Below are positions 21,031-33,151 of a stretch of DNA of 64,000 nucleotides, piece by piece. The notes beneath the pieces are model-generated. The model made no database searches, was not told the DNA's origin, and saw only the letters and a program-made list of their open reading frames with translations. The stretch's first letter is position 1. Each line of letters begins with the position of its first letter. Both the position numbers and the translations under genes were made by a program. This DNA comes from Oscheius onirici (Eukaryota > Nematoda > Chromadorea > Rhabditida > Rhabditidae): positions 4,402,001-4,466,000 of the forward strand of contig OW051471.1 in the NCBI GenBank assembly GCA_932521025.1. The letters run 5' to 3'.

Positions 21031-22796
21031 ACTTTACAAAAGAACAGCATATATACATACTTCCTAGTCGCGATAATATGTGTGAATCGTCGAAAAAGCT
21101 CATATTTATAGAGTATATTGAATCGTTGACATTTAGACAAGTACCCGTCGTGACCAGTCTGAAAATTTATCTCGTTATATCGACAGGGCTGGTCATTAGA
21201 AAAAAAGTTTGTATCACAACAACTCTTATTCAAAGAAAAATGGAAGCAAAAATTTCTCCAGCTGGATTATCTAAATTACAGTAGTTAATAAAGCCTGCGA
21301 ATCTAATTTCCGGTTGGACAAACATCCGCATGCCAGTCGAAATACTTCAGTGAGGCCTACCAAAGAATTTTATCCAATTTCCAACAGTAAAAAAAACTAT
21401 TGCCAAATAAGCAAAGAAGTAAACGGTTCCAGTTGTGATTGGTTTTACGTTGAATCTACCTATATAGTATATACAAATCTATCTAACGGCGTTATTTGAA
21501 GCAACTTTTGACCTTTTGTTTGGACTAAAAGATATGAAGTGACAGAAAATATTGTAATGTTTTATAAAAACAACGAGCAATTTTGAATGCCGGAATTCGA
21601 AACGCCCGCATCAATTCCCATCAGCAATTGGGAGGCAAAACTGATGTTTCGGAGAAAAAAAAATTCAGTAGAGGATTTCCGAGTTCTCGGATACATACTA
21701 CTTTTGTCCTCGTATTTTTCTATATTTATTTCCTCCTATTTCTTCCTATTTGCAATCGATCGCCGAAACACGTTTGTTGATGCTAGAGAGCGTTTCGTTG
21801 GGACTAGTCGCGGGCCAATCAATATGCTAGAGAGCATGGGAAAACGGGAGAATGCAGCCAGGAAAAGAAGTGCCGCGTAGAGGCTGTCGGGCGTCGCGAT
21901 AGTCGGGCGTCACTTGAGAGGGGTGCCCAGCCAGCACACTCGAGTTTCGAATCATCTCTTTTCTACCCTGTCCTGGGATTTACAGAGGAGATACATGTCC
22001 GATGCGGATGGATACCACAGAGGATGAATTTGGTTGATAAGCTTCTATTTTCTTATACTACTCCGCTCACGCGCCGGCAGGCTGTAAGACTCGAGAATCA
22101 TTCAGTTGATGAGTCTCTGCCGATCGTTCCAAAGGCAGTGGCTATATGAAACGGGGAATCCGACAGGTGTCCTTGAAAAGGCTCTCCAAGAAACTAACCT
22201 ATCCAGACAGCGCGAATAATGATTAATACGCTTTATTTTTCTGCATACCAGACTTTTTGCCTAAATATTGATCTGGCCTTCAGGCTATAAAATTCCTGAC
22301 GTAAATTCTGACTTTCCGTAGGCGTGGTCGGGCCCGCCCTCTTACGATGTGAGCGCGCCAAAGCGAATAATTCAAAATGGATTTACGCTTTCTGACCGAG
22401 GAGCAATGTCGCGTTTCTGGGCGCAGTCGATACGGTTTTAAATAAGATCTGTGCTAAATATCGGAGAAAATCAAGAACGAAGAGACCACAATATTTGTTC
22501 AGCTACATAACTTACTGTCACGCATCGCAATGACTTCTTTCTTGAGAAGGCAATAGTAAAATGGGTATAGTGTATCTCAAGACCATTATGTTTTAGTCAT
22601 AGAACTTTAGTCTTTAGTTTAGTCCAAAACTGAACCTGTGTACAAGCTGCCTGCCTTTCAATTTAGTTGCAAAAACCAACTGAACCACCGCATACACAAA
22701 CGATCGAGGGTACAAAGAAAGATTCAATTGCTTTTCCTACTCATTCTTCTCTTACTAACGACAACTTGGTTGGATCTGAATATCTCTTTTCAGGTT
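21031..22796. other. Intergenic between two divergent genes
   Basis: No repeat family recognised. One open frame at 21587-21880 (starts MPEFETPASIPISNWEAK, one possible membrane helix LGYILLLSSYFSIFISSYFF) could be a small protein but lacks splice or signal evidence. The GC-rich part at 22040-22180 folds weakly; no RNA family is recognised. Confidence 0.35.
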
Positions 22797-24489
22797 ATGG
22801 TAGATATCATGGCCAGTCCAAGTGCAGAATTGTCAAAAGGGGACGAATATGAAGACGGCGAGTTGCCCGAAGAAGGTGAGATTCAAGACGAAGATGAGCC
22901 AGTAGCTCCCGGTTAGTCTATCTTCTTGATTCGACCTGAAAAACTAGTTTTAGCTCCATCACAGCCTAGTCCACCTCCAGCCGTATCTCCCCAACGGCTG
23001 TCACAGACCAAAAAACCAGCTCCACGCGGCTACGGCGATGATTTAGTAAGCGACACAACTTTTCTCTTTCACACAACCTTTTCCAGGAAGTTTCTCAGCG
23101 AAACATTTGGGGACCACCAGAAGGAAATGTCGATTACAACGGGGCCCCTGGAGGAGAAGATCGCGATTATAGACTCAACAACGATGAAGGTGACTTTGGA
23201 GACATGGATTTCAGACAAGGGCCGATGAGTAGAAGGTATTTTACTTTCAATAGTAATCAATGAACTTGTTTTCAGACGAAAGATGTCACCTACAATGGAT
23301 GATTTTGATGGACCACGAGGTGGCCCGCGTGGCCGACCATGGCGTGGAGGTTTCAAGAAGCCAAAATGGGCCACAGAACATCAGATTTGCAAATTCTTCC
23401 GCGAGGGCTATTGTCGAGACGGCGATCAGTGCACATATTCTCACCAAGCCGAAGATTCTCTACGAAAGCCGGAACTTTGTCGTTTCTACTCCAACGGATA
23501 CTGTAAGAAAGGACTCACCTGTCTCTCACTTCACGGAGAGTTTCCCTGTCTTCCGTTTCACAAAGGAGAATGCACAATGGAACACTGCCGATTCAGTCAT
23601 TTGGTTCGTTTTTTTTGGAAACTTCGAAATACCTCTACCTTTCAGCCTCTGAATGAGTATACAAGGCCACTCTACGAGCAGCGATTAAAGGACGAAGAAA
23701 TGGGATTGACTGGCCGAAATCCGCACTTCCCTCCTGGCGGACATCATGCTGCTCGACGTCGTGTTCTTCTTCCCCACGGGCCCGACGTATCTGGACCAAT
23801 GTGTCATCAGCATAATCCTCATCCTCCCGCGATACATGCTCCTATTCCACCAGCTTCCAATGGACAGCTACCTCCACCAGCCGTAGTAGTTCCAACGATT
23901 GCGAATAACGGACCTCCTCATCCACCGTATCCTCAGGTTTGCACATTATGTTTACCTCAAGTAAAACCAAGTTTAGATGCCCCCGCGAGGAAGCTTTTTC
24001 CCGGCACCGGCTTCTGTTCATCAACCATCTCCACACAGGATGGAAGAACCGCAGCCGATTGCTCCCACTGTTGCACCTGCCTTCGATATATCGTCTATGC
24101 TGGCGAAGATTGCTGGAGAGAATATTGTCGACGACAGTCCTGCCAGTCCTCCACTTTTCGGCGAGACCTCTTTGGAACCTGTTCGTTCAATACCCGAAGT
24201 GAAGGAAATATCCTGGAGATTGGTTCCAGTAGACGCTGCTCGCGCTTACGCCGGAATAGATAGCAATAATCTCCCATCCAATGATCCTCGAATAAGCAAA
24301 ATCATCGCCTCTCAATTCGATGCCGTCTCAAATATGTTCGCAACAACAGAAGATCCCCGAATCAGAGATCCTAGACGACGACCCGATGAAAAGTAATTTT
24401 CCTCTTCTTTCCTAATAAATACATATGATTTCAGAAGACCGAGTGATGATAGACCACGCGTTTCTTCGTGGATGCCGCAGTTAGCGTGA
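22797..24489 (+). CDS. ZC3H4: CCCH zinc-finger protein, ZC3H4/ZC3H6/Su(sable) type
   Basis: Members of this family (Drosophila Su(sable), human ZC3H4) act in the nucleus to terminate and degrade unproductive transcripts. The start MVDIMASPSAELSKGD leads into the acidic block EDGELPEEGEIQDEDE, typical of the family. An Arg/Gly segment (GGPRGRPWRGGF) precedes three tandem CCCH fingers: CKFFREGYCRDGDQCTYSH, CRFYSNGYCKKGLTCLSLH and CLPFHKGECTMEHCRFSH. Next is PLNEYTRPLYEQRL, then a Pro/His-rich linker. The C-terminal part has ISSMLAKIAGENIVD and the DPRIRDPRRRP motif, ending SSWMPQLA. The ATG is placed after the acceptor CTCTTTTCAG, 3 nt upstream. An in-frame Met at 22638 lies before that acceptor and is less likely. 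Confidence 0.85.
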
Positions 24490-24739
24490 AACGGGTAGTT
24501 TCGATGAGTCGCAATGGGTCATATCTGGTGCCGTCACACTGAACCTCTCTCCCTTTTAAACGCCTTTGTACGAATCTGCTCTCATTTCGGGTATATACGT
24601 TGCTCTATCAACCGCTTTGTGATCCATCTTATATTGCTTTTAGTGTGCCTACTTTTTAGCTATATAATAAAACGTTTGCTATTATAGCTAGAGAAGAGAA
24701 TACATTGTTCGAGGGAAGAGAAAAAAACCATTTCTTCAG

Positions 24740-24927
24740 ACTGGATCAAGTACTCCAAAGCAGGAATTGAAGTGAGTCATCGTGGAATGACTGGATTTCT
24801 CGGTCGCATTGCATTAGTCATTTCGAGAGAAACGATAGCCAAACATGGCGGGGGTGGAGTCCCCTCTGAACCCGTTAAGATTGACCAGATGTCGTCTGAC
24901 TCATTACTTCTTTTCCCCAATCTCTGA
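24740..24927 (+). other. Unassigned open frame after a splice-acceptor-like site
   Basis: After TTTCTTCAG the frame reads WIKYSKAGIEVSHRGMTGFL, then IALVISRETIAKHGGGG, and stops at 24925-24927. Codon use looks gene-like, but no upstream exon or domain is found. Longer minus-strand frames overlap (24777-25448). It may be a gene remnant or a short downstream exon. Confidence 0.25.
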
Positions 24928-26130
24928 CTATACGTATTTTCAGACGACAATTGCTCTCCGATGAGTTCTAATCTGTCCCGTCCGGTTGCGAGAGACAGTA
25001 TAATTGACGACGAGGGTTGTGAGTGACAATCGCGGCGTTTGGACGAAAGACCCAGAAAGCCGCTTAGAGGAGGCAGCGAGATGCGCCCCCGGCTCCAAAC
25101 CACCTTGCGCTCCTTCTCTTGTTCGCAACAGGAATCCGTACCTCCTTTTATACAAATTCTGAACCGAGCTGCTTATCTCCAATCTGTTGCCATCTGATAC
25201 TGACTCATCTGTCACATATTTTTAGCGATTTCTTCATCCCTATTTCCGCAGAAAATTAGCCCTCGCCCCGACCGTGAACAACAATAGAAGTGGTCGATAG
25301 GAAAACACACGGATAATACCTCTTGTACGCTCAGAACACGCTCTGTTCGCGACTGATCAAGTCTTTCTCTTGTTTCGAGGAGTTGACATGGAAGGAAAAA
25401 GGACAAAGAGGACATTTTGAATGGTCGCGCTACTGCCTTGTATGGCAAAGGCCGGCTGGCATGCCCGCAAATGCGTAATCGATTTTTGTGTGTTTGACTA
25501 TCTCCATCCCAACCTTATTCACTTCTTCTGTTTACTTTAAACTTTACTGACCACTTTGTAACCCGTTTCGCTAAAAACAGTGCACTTTCTTTCAGTCGAG
25601 TCTCATGCAATTCAGAGTGGCCAATTATTGTGTCTCCTGCACTCTATATAGGTACTTACCTGCTATTTTTTCCATTTCTATCAATCTCATTGTCTTATTT
25701 TTGATAATTCGAATATTTTCTTACTTTATTTCGGAAAATATTTGCCATGTTTTCCTCTAAATTCTTTCCTCTTTAGTTTCAATAAGTGACTCCAGCCAGT
25801 TTTCGTATTGTTCATATTCGAAGTCCCGCCAAGACGGCAACTTTCCGCGCCAGTTTGATACTTTCTCGGTCGGGTTCATTTTCGTTTTCCCTCATTTTAT
25901 TGTCTCCAACGGCTTCTTTGGTTCTATTTGCTGTGCTATTCTGCAATCTTCGGCACTGATAAGAGCTACGCCGCCGTGCTCTAACCCGCCAAACCATTCC
26001 GCCACGTTGCCATGAAATGTTTGCAAGTTGATTTCGTTTTTTTTCTCTATAGTTCGAACAACGCTGCCTCTATTCTGCTTGCTTTTACCTTCCTAATCTC
26101 TTGTTTGACCGCTGATTTACAGTTCGCAAA
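24928..26130. other. Plastin upstream region
   Basis: No supported gene. The minus-strand frames at 24940-25448 include MSSLSFFLPCQLLETRER, a possible signal peptide, and YKRRYGFLLRTREG, but no consistent splice model. The last 80 bp (26049-26130) are plastin 5' untranslated sequence, duplicated at 14068-14229. Confidence 0.35.
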
Positions 26131-28487
26131 ATGCTGACCCGGGAGCAGCTGTCCGATTTAGCCGAAAATTTCCGGACTGTCACAGAAGAGGGCTCCGGCC
26201 ATTTGGCCAGAAATGATGTTCAGCCTGCTCTCAAAGTTCTCGGCATAGACGTTCCTGGCTATAGGGTAACTCGAGAAAATGACGCGGTTATACAATTTGC
26301 TTAGATGCGCGAAATATTGAAACGTTTTGGCGAGGATAGCACTGTTGAAATCTTCAAATTCACCGAACTTTTCACGGAGTTGGAAGAAATCAGGAAGAAG
26401 GAAGTCACGGGATGGAATGCAAAAAAGAAGTAATTTTCTTTTGCTTATGGCCTTCAAACTAAATTATAGGACTCTCGATGGCGCTTACCAAGTCCATAGC
26501 GAAAAACAGGAAAACACAGTTCACACTATTCGAGACGAGGAAGAAATTGCCTTTGCCAACTATGTAGGTTTTTCGCTTCGAACTGTTATTATGATCAACC
26601 AACAAGAAGGTCATACAATTTCTTTCAGATTAACAACAACCTGTCCGCTGATTCTGATCTCAAAAGACTTATCCCCGTCACACCTCATGGTGGAGAGCTG
26701 TATACCAAAGTTCAAGATGGCCTAATACTTTGGTACGTTTTCTTTCTTATCTTGTTACGACTTGCCACGGAACTCTGTGCTCAAGCAATAATTGAGGTTA
26801 CAGTAAGCTGATTAACCTCGCTGTACCTGGAACAATCGACGAGAGGGCTATTAATAAGAAGAGCCTTAACACTTACACTAAATTGGAAAATTTAACATTG
26901 GCTCTTATGTCTGCTTCGGTATGGTTTTTCACGTTACTTCAAATATCCCCGTTTTAGGCCATTGGTTGCAGTATTGTAAATATTGACAACGTGGATCTTA
27001 GCAAGGGAACACCACATCTTGTTCTCGGTCTCGTGTGGCAGATCATCAGGATCGGATTGTTCAACCAAATTGATCTAACTCATTGTCCTGGATTGTTCCG
27101 TCTTCTCAAAGAAGGAGAGACACTCGAGGATCTCCGAAGACTGTCTCCAGAAGAGATTCTCATGCGTTGGGTCAATTACCATCTCGAAAAGGTAGCGAAC
27201 TATTTTACCTACCAGCTAACAATTTTGTTTTAGGCCGGAGTTCAACGCCGTATCCACAATTTCACCATGGATGTTGTCGACTCCGAAATTTATTCCCATC
27301 TGATCAACCAGATTGCCCCCGTCGGATCTGGAGTAACTCTTCATCCCCTCGGTCTTTCTGTACGCTTGTTCTCTGTATTTTAATAACCTGTCCTATTATA
27401 GGGCAATGTCAACCGTGCGGAGGCTATGCTCAACGAGGCTGACAAGATTGACTGTCGAGAGTTTGTGACAGCAAATGATGTTGCCAACGGTAACTACAAG
27501 CTCAATCTGGGATTTGTTGCCAATCTCTTCAACCGTCATCCCAATCTGCCTGATCCTGGAGCTGATGAAATCGGTAGGATTTGCTGCTTATTCATAGTAA
27601 GACGCATTTAGTTGATCTGGGACCGGAAGAGACTCGGGAAGAACGCACATACAGAAACTGGATGAATTCGATGGGCGTCCAGCCATACGTCAACTACTTG
27701 TACGAAGATCTCAAAAACGGAGTTGTCATCTTCCAACTTTACGATATTATTCGTCCGGGAATCGTCAACTGGAAGCGTGTTGTGAAAGAGTTCACCAAGT
27801 TGCGCGGTATGATGGATCAAATTCAGGTTCATTCCATCTTATTACCTCATCCAGAAATGTTTTAGAACTGCAACTACGCCGTGGAACTGGGCAAACAACT
27901 CCGGTTCTCCCTCGTCGGAATCCAAGGAAAAGACATCTACGACGCCATCAAAACGCTTACTCTTGGTAATTGATCGATGTATCTTATTCACGAAATTTAG
28001 CCCTCGTCTGGCAGTTGATGCGAGCTTACACCTTGACCGTATTGTCCCAATGCACACAAAGTGGAGATTCTCTTCCCGCGGACAAGGATATCGTCGCCTG
28101 GGTCAATCAGAAACTGGCCTCCAAAGGAAAGTCTACCAGTATTCGATCTTTCCAAGACCCGTCGATCAGCGATGCTCGCGTCGTTCTGGATCTGATTGAT
28201 GCCATCAAGCCGAACGTCATCGACTTCTCATTGGTCAAGAGCGGCGGAAATGATGCTGATAAAATGGCAAATGCCCAATATGCTATCACTTGTGCCCGTA
28301 AGATTGGAGCTAAAGTCTATGCGCTCCCGGAGGACATTGTCGAGGTAAATTTTTGTTTTTATAAGGCTCAATGACGAGAGTTTAGGTAAAACCGAAGATG
28401 ACGCTGACGTGTTTCGCGTGTTTAATGGCAAGAGACTATTTGCCAGATATGAAAGAAGCGGCTGCTCCTACTCTTCCCACCATGTAA
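26131..28487 (+). CDS. PLS: Plastin/fimbrin, actin-bundling protein
   Basis: Plastin cross-links actin filaments into tight bundles through two actin-binding domains, each of two calponin-homology (CH) domains. About 620 residues. N-terminal headpiece: [17 protein letters not shown] then [22 protein letters not shown]1 starts [16 protein letters not shown] and includes [22 protein letters not shown]2 includes [20 protein letters not shown] and [11 protein letters not shown]3 includes [20 protein letters not shown] and [16 protein letters not shown]4 includes [12 protein letters not shown] and [20 protein letters not shown]. It ends [13 protein letters not shown]. The EF-hand loops lack the usual acidic calcium ligands, so calcium control may be lost. 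Acceptor TGATTTACAG lies 8 nt before the ATG. Introns are mostly under 50 nt. Confidence 0.92.
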
Positions 28488-28744
28488 TAGTACCAGTTCC
28501 AATATCTACGCCCCGGTTTAATTCGAGGATTTCTTCCCGGTAGAATACTCACTTCTCCCGTATGCCTTCGCTTTCAAAATTGCCCAACTACCATGTGGCC
28601 TTCTCCTCCTCAATATATTTTACGAAAAGGGCCAATTCATGTAACATATCAATGTTAGTCGCCTATGACACATGCTCTCCCCAAAATCTTTGCTTTAGCA
28701 CTGTTGACCTATTATCTAATAATGAAGCTATTTTGATCGATCAA

Positions 28745-29149
28745 CATTAAATTGCTCCCAAGTCTATGTCTCCAGCTCTAAAGAGCGGATTTTTAGGGCG
28801 CGTCAAAAGTCTTTGTATTTAGTTCTACAGCTATGGCCTGTTCAAAAAGAAGAGGGATTTTGGCTCTTCCCTTTGAGACCCACTTTGCATGCAAAAGTTG
28901 GATATTCAGCCAACAAATTTGAAAGATACGCAGCGAACTTTGGAATTTGTTGGCGGTGTATCCAATGTTTGTGTGCTTAGTGAGTCTCGAAGGAACGAGC
29001 TAAAATCTTATGGTAATCCCTCTTCTTTAGACCATACCCTTCAATTTGATCGGATCTGTCCGGGATTGATCCTAGGGGTAATCGACCTCGAAAAAAAAAT
29101 ATTGAGAGCTTTTGGGATCAAGGGTTACGGTAGCTTTTAAAATCGGCCA
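28745..29149. other. Repeat-flanked intergenic, nothing coding
   Basis: It starts with a short piece of the dispersed repeat (TTGCTCCCAAGTCTATGT). An open frame at 28889-29140 has no support. Confidence 0.35.
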
Positions 29150-29775
29150 AAAAACGTATTTTCGCGATAACTTTTTGGTGTTAGGAGATACAAAAAAATG
29201 GTCAACTACAAAAAAAATCCGGCTCATCGAGACGCATCTTTTTTTTCTTTTGAAAAACGTATTTTACTCTTTCGCGCAAAAAGTTATTCGAAATTTTCGC
29301 ATTTTTGGTGTAGTGGGTTTGTGAATTTTCACGCCGGAGCGACCAGAGTTCGAGTCCGCCGAGAGGAATTTTTTTTTGTTTTTTAATGTTGCATTTTACT
29401 GGGCTAAATATCACCTTAGTAAAATATCAGCTCGATTGGATCGAGTTTTCTCAAAAAATCAAATTCGAGCTCAAAAATATCACCATAGGGGGGAGAACAT
29501 GGTCGAAATTTAGAAATCAAAATCGTTCCCTAGCCTTTATTTCAAAACATGGAGCTGATATTTTACAGGGGTGATATTTAGCCCAGTAAAATGCTAGTGT
29601 TAAAAAAAATTCCTCTCGGCGGACTCGAACCCGGGTCGCTCCAGCGTGAATTTTCACAAACCCACTACACCAAAAATGCGAATATTTGAAAATCGAATAA
29701 CTTTTTGCGCGAAAGAGTAAAATAAGTTTTCAAAAAAAGAAAGATGCGTCTCGATGAGCTGAGTTTTTTTTGTAC
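29150..29775. mobile_element. Large inverted repeat with tRNA-like arms
   Basis: The arms at about 29190-29430 and 29560-29770 are reverse complements around a centre near 29490. Each contains a tRNA-like block: GTGTAGTGGGTTTGTGAA, GAGCGACC, GGGTTCGAGTCCGCCGAGAGG. Inner arms carry TTTTACTGGGCTAAATATCACC and its complement. It has the form of a SINE or MITE dimer in head-to-head orientation. Confidence 0.75.
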
Positions 29776-30044
29776 AGTTCTCCACATAATTATAAAGGCA
29801 CCCAACTTTTTCTGCACCGGGGGATGAAATATTGTCCATTTCCAACGAAGAGCGGCACCCATGTTTGCGCGCCAATTTGAAATTTCGTGGCTAAATCCGA
29901 TTTTTCCTATTTCTTTCATTATTAGGTTATTTTTGGCATTTTCTTATATTTTTGACGTTGTAATCGAATTCTACACTTATTAAAACCTACTTGTAATCAA
30001 AAAGACGGGAAAAACAACACTTTTGATGCTCAATCCGCTTTAAA

Positions 30045-30830
30045 TTGCTCCCAGTTCTGTGTGTGTGTATGTTAGTGTGTCTGTCGGGAGCTTTAATTGG
30101 CAAGCAAAATAGAGCAATTTGTGCGCACAATTAAGGGAAAGGAGTTAGTGTAGCAACTTTAGACAAGTCAATTTGCAAGTGCGACTTTGATTATTTTTGA
30201 CAGGGGAGTTTCCAGACAGTAGAGAATCAAGTGCGGGTTAGGAATACGGGAAAAGGGGTTTCTACTAAAACTTTAGCTCCAACGGGGTGAACAAGAACAG
30301 GAATAGGGGAGAACAGGAGCACGGACAGGGATACGAGAAAACCGGGAGGGGCAGAGCACGTTGCAGAATGCAAGGGTGGACAGAGAGAAAGTGTCGAAAA
30401 ATTAGAAACAGAGGGACAAGTAACCAAGGGACAGAGAGACGGAAAGAGAGAGAAAGTCAGAGGGACAGAGTTACATACATAGGTACAGATCTGTCTCTGT
30501 ACTTTGGGTGCCCGAAGGGTTCTTACAAATTTGGTAGTTACTTACTGGGATTGTGTGACTGGAACAGAGTGACATGGGGAGAAGGGAAGGGGAACTAGGG
30601 CTGAGAATCACTAAAGCTAAGAACGGGCCGGACGATCCGTTCAGGTCCTACATTTTGAAATTAGGTTTGGGAGGGAGTGGGTTCAAATATAATTTCGGTA
30701 GTTTCTTTAGAGGTTCGGGGAGAGTGACTGGAGGAGAGTAACGAAGGAGGAATGAAAGGAAAACCACGAGAGCTCCGTGACAGAGCGAAGTCATGAACTT
30801 ATACTTTAGCCCTGGAAGGGCGTTGTCAAC
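30045..30830 (+). repeat. Dispersed TG/CTGAAGCTCTAATT-type repeat, longest copy
   Basis: It begins TTGCTCCCAGTTCTGTGTGTG, shares the GGCAAGCAAAATAGAGCAATT and GAATCAAGTGCGGGTTAGGA blocks with 5755-5960, the TGACTGGAACAGAGTGACA block with 6800, and ends TTTAGCCCTGGAAGGGCG like 16385 and 59866. Open frames inside (30287-30598) are Gly/Arg-rich repeat by-products. Confidence 0.65.
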
Positions 30831-30898
30831 CTTGTTTATTAAATATTGAACACAACAACTACACGGACACGAATAAAAATGGAATGTACCCGTAGGGT

Positions 30899-31932
30899 TT
30901 ATAAAACAAACTGGTGCTGATGCATCGAAAGAGCTTCCCATTCGGCTTTGAAAAGTCCTTTCGGGTCTTGTTGAGGATTGACAGCCGCGCCACTCATTTG
31001 ATCTTCCATAGCCCGACTCTGGTCGGCACTGTTCTCTTCTCCAAGAACCAGGGTGTAAATCGAGCGAAGGCCGAACCTGCAACATTTATGCGATTTTTTA
31101 TTAGACGAAGTTTGCTTCACTTCGAATTTACAACTGTATGTACATTTCCTCTGCGTTAACACTAAGGTTCGGCTGCTTTCATTACAAAACTTTAAAAATG
31201 ACTGCGTTGTAAAGTCTGTTTCTGAACAGAATGCAGTAGCCAGCTACAAACCAAGATTTTTGCAGAGCAGCATCGATTACAAAAACCTACATGCAGAGGA
31301 AGTACCAAGACGCAGAAGAAACCTGAAATTTGATCTAAACTGATTCAGTAAAAATACAAATTACCCAGGCGGAATCAAGAGAGACGAGATCGACGCCTCT
31401 CTGCATCATAGCCTTGAATTTGAGAGTCAGAGGAAACGGAACACGGGTCGTGACAAATCCGGAAAAGGTCCAGTTGATCCAACCTCCCACCACAATCATT
31501 GGAATCATGTGCATCATGTTGCCCTTGAGCATTTCCGTCATTTGCGAGGGATCCATAGGATTCGGACCGCGACTGGGTCGCTGCATAGCCTTTTGCAAGT
31601 AACCTGAAGTTCTTTTTGATGAAATGAAATAAACTGAGCGAGCCTTGATCTTCAGCAGCCAGAAACTGTCTACGGGCATTGAAGGAAGATCTGGGAAGGA
31701 ATTTTCCATTTTCACGGAGGAGCTTCGAATGCATCAGATATTGCGCATCTTGGACATTTTCCAGTTCGGCCTAGAATGATAATTTGCGAGAAATTGAGAG
31801 AAATTGTACTTTTTTCTTGTTCGTAATGAGGAGAGTGACGTAATGTTTGAGAACTCCAATCATGAAGGTAATGACGACGATTGGCAGGAAGACCCATGTT
31901 CGAATGGCCGGATCCAGGAGGAGATCTGTCAT
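30899..31932 (-). CDS. EMC3: ER membrane protein complex subunit 3
   Basis: EMC3 is the Oxa1/YidC-like core of the ER membrane protein complex, which inserts weakly hydrophobic or tail-anchored helices. The N-terminus [20 protein letters not shown] leads into the first helix, then [18 protein letters not shown] and the basic coiled stretch [17 protein letters not shown]. The conserved [20 protein letters not shown] and [20 protein letters not shown] follow, then [20 protein letters not shown] and [18 protein letters not shown]. It ends [11 protein letters not shown], near the usual length of about 260. An acceptor (CTTGTAG) lies 1 nt before the ATG. Last gene of the minus-strand array, 211 bp after the Rab gene. 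The intron at about 31080-31285 is longer than usual. Confidence 0.92.
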
Positions 31933-32142
31933 TCTACAAGAAGTTTAGACCCAAAATGGCATGGAAAGGTATGAAATGGTTAAAAACCAGAATTTTTTAA
32001 TAAAAATATGGGAAAAATAATTTATTGCAGATTTAGATTGTAAAAAGACTAGGGAGTAGGAAAAACCTTGTTGAATTTGGCAATTGGACAAGAGGAAGTG
32101 TATTATGACAGTGAGAATAAAGGCGAAAAACTATGACGAGAA

Positions 32143-32946
32143 CTACCACCGACAACACTGTTGCCACTGATTTCCGATGGCTGTGGATCCACCGGCTCCG
32201 AGACGGAAAGAATCGGCTTCGCTGAACTCTTGGTGAGCTCCTTGATCATATTGTCGCTTCAAAATTGTGGCCAATTCGAGGAAGGCTGCGTCGACGTTCA
32301 CATTGCATTTTGAGCTGGTTTCCAATGTTGAAAACATTCCTGAAATGTTTTATTGAAGAAGAAAAAAAGGGTACGAAATACCATTGGCGCGTTGAAGAAT
32401 CTCGGCCTCTTCTCTTTCGACAACTCTCTGGTCTTCCAGATCGCATTTGGTCGCTGAAATCGGATACATTTTAGACAAAGAAGCAGGACAAATCTCACCT
32501 ACGAGTAGTTTTGCCACATTCGGAGCAGCAAACTTGGAAACGTCGTCGATCCATCGTTGAAGACTGTTGAAGGACTGTCGACATGTGATGTCGTAACAAA
32601 GAACAATTCCATTCGCTGAACGGTAATACGACTGGGTTATCGTTCGGAAGCGCTCTTGCCCACCGGTGTCCCAGATTTGTAGTTTCACCCGTTTACCATC
32701 TACCATTGAATATAACTAGTTAAAAAGAGGCCTAGCATACCGACAACCAATGTTCTCATAGTGAAATCCACACCTATAGTTGTGCCTTGCCTATCCACAA
32801 AAGTGCCATTACGAAACCGTTGAACTACACAGCTGAAACATATAACCTATTCGAGAACAATTAGAGGAAACTGACGTTTTTCCTACTCCCATGTCTCCTA
32901 TTAACACTATTTTGAACAAATAATCGAAAGATTCGTCGCTGTCCAT
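32143..32946 (-). CDS. Rab GTPase, Rab19/Rab43-like, with CCXX tail
   Basis: Rab GTPases direct vesicle traffic. Visible: P-loop GDMGVGKT (residues about 16-23), switch [16 protein letters not shown], switch II start [20 protein letters not shown], base-binding TKCDLEDQ and ETSSKCN. The catalytic Gln is kept, but the residue before the Gly-Gln is Gly instead of the near-universal Ala (WDTAGQ). The tail ends QQCCRW, a CCXX-type double-geranylgeranyl signal. The [11 protein letters not shown] and FTM blocks point to the Rab19/43 (or Rab30) branch. The acceptor CTGTATTTCAG directly abuts the ATG. It lies 206 bp downstream of MAIP1 and 211 bp upstream of EMC3 on the same strand. Confidence 0.88.
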
Positions 32947-33151
32947 CTGAAATACAGAGAATTAGATGAAAAAAAGGTAATATGAGGTGTATCAGGGAGA
33001 CATAATGGATAATGTATCCAAAGCATCGACTGCGGCGAGAGAGTGCAAGTGGCGGAGAGTGCTCGAGGTGAATAAACGCCAAAACGTGATATTGCGTATT
33101 CGAATCAGTTTTGGACAGAACAATGAGAAAACAGATAAAAAGGAACTTCGG

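Noticed and set aside
22100-22170. Hammerhead-ribozyme-like motif (TTGATGAGTC..TGAAAC)
   Set aside because: Two core positions differ from the required CTGATGA..CGAAA, and stem II pairs for only about five bases.
30287-30598. 103-residue Gly/Arg-rich frame
   Set aside because: It lies wholly in a dispersed repeat whose other copies do not keep the frame.
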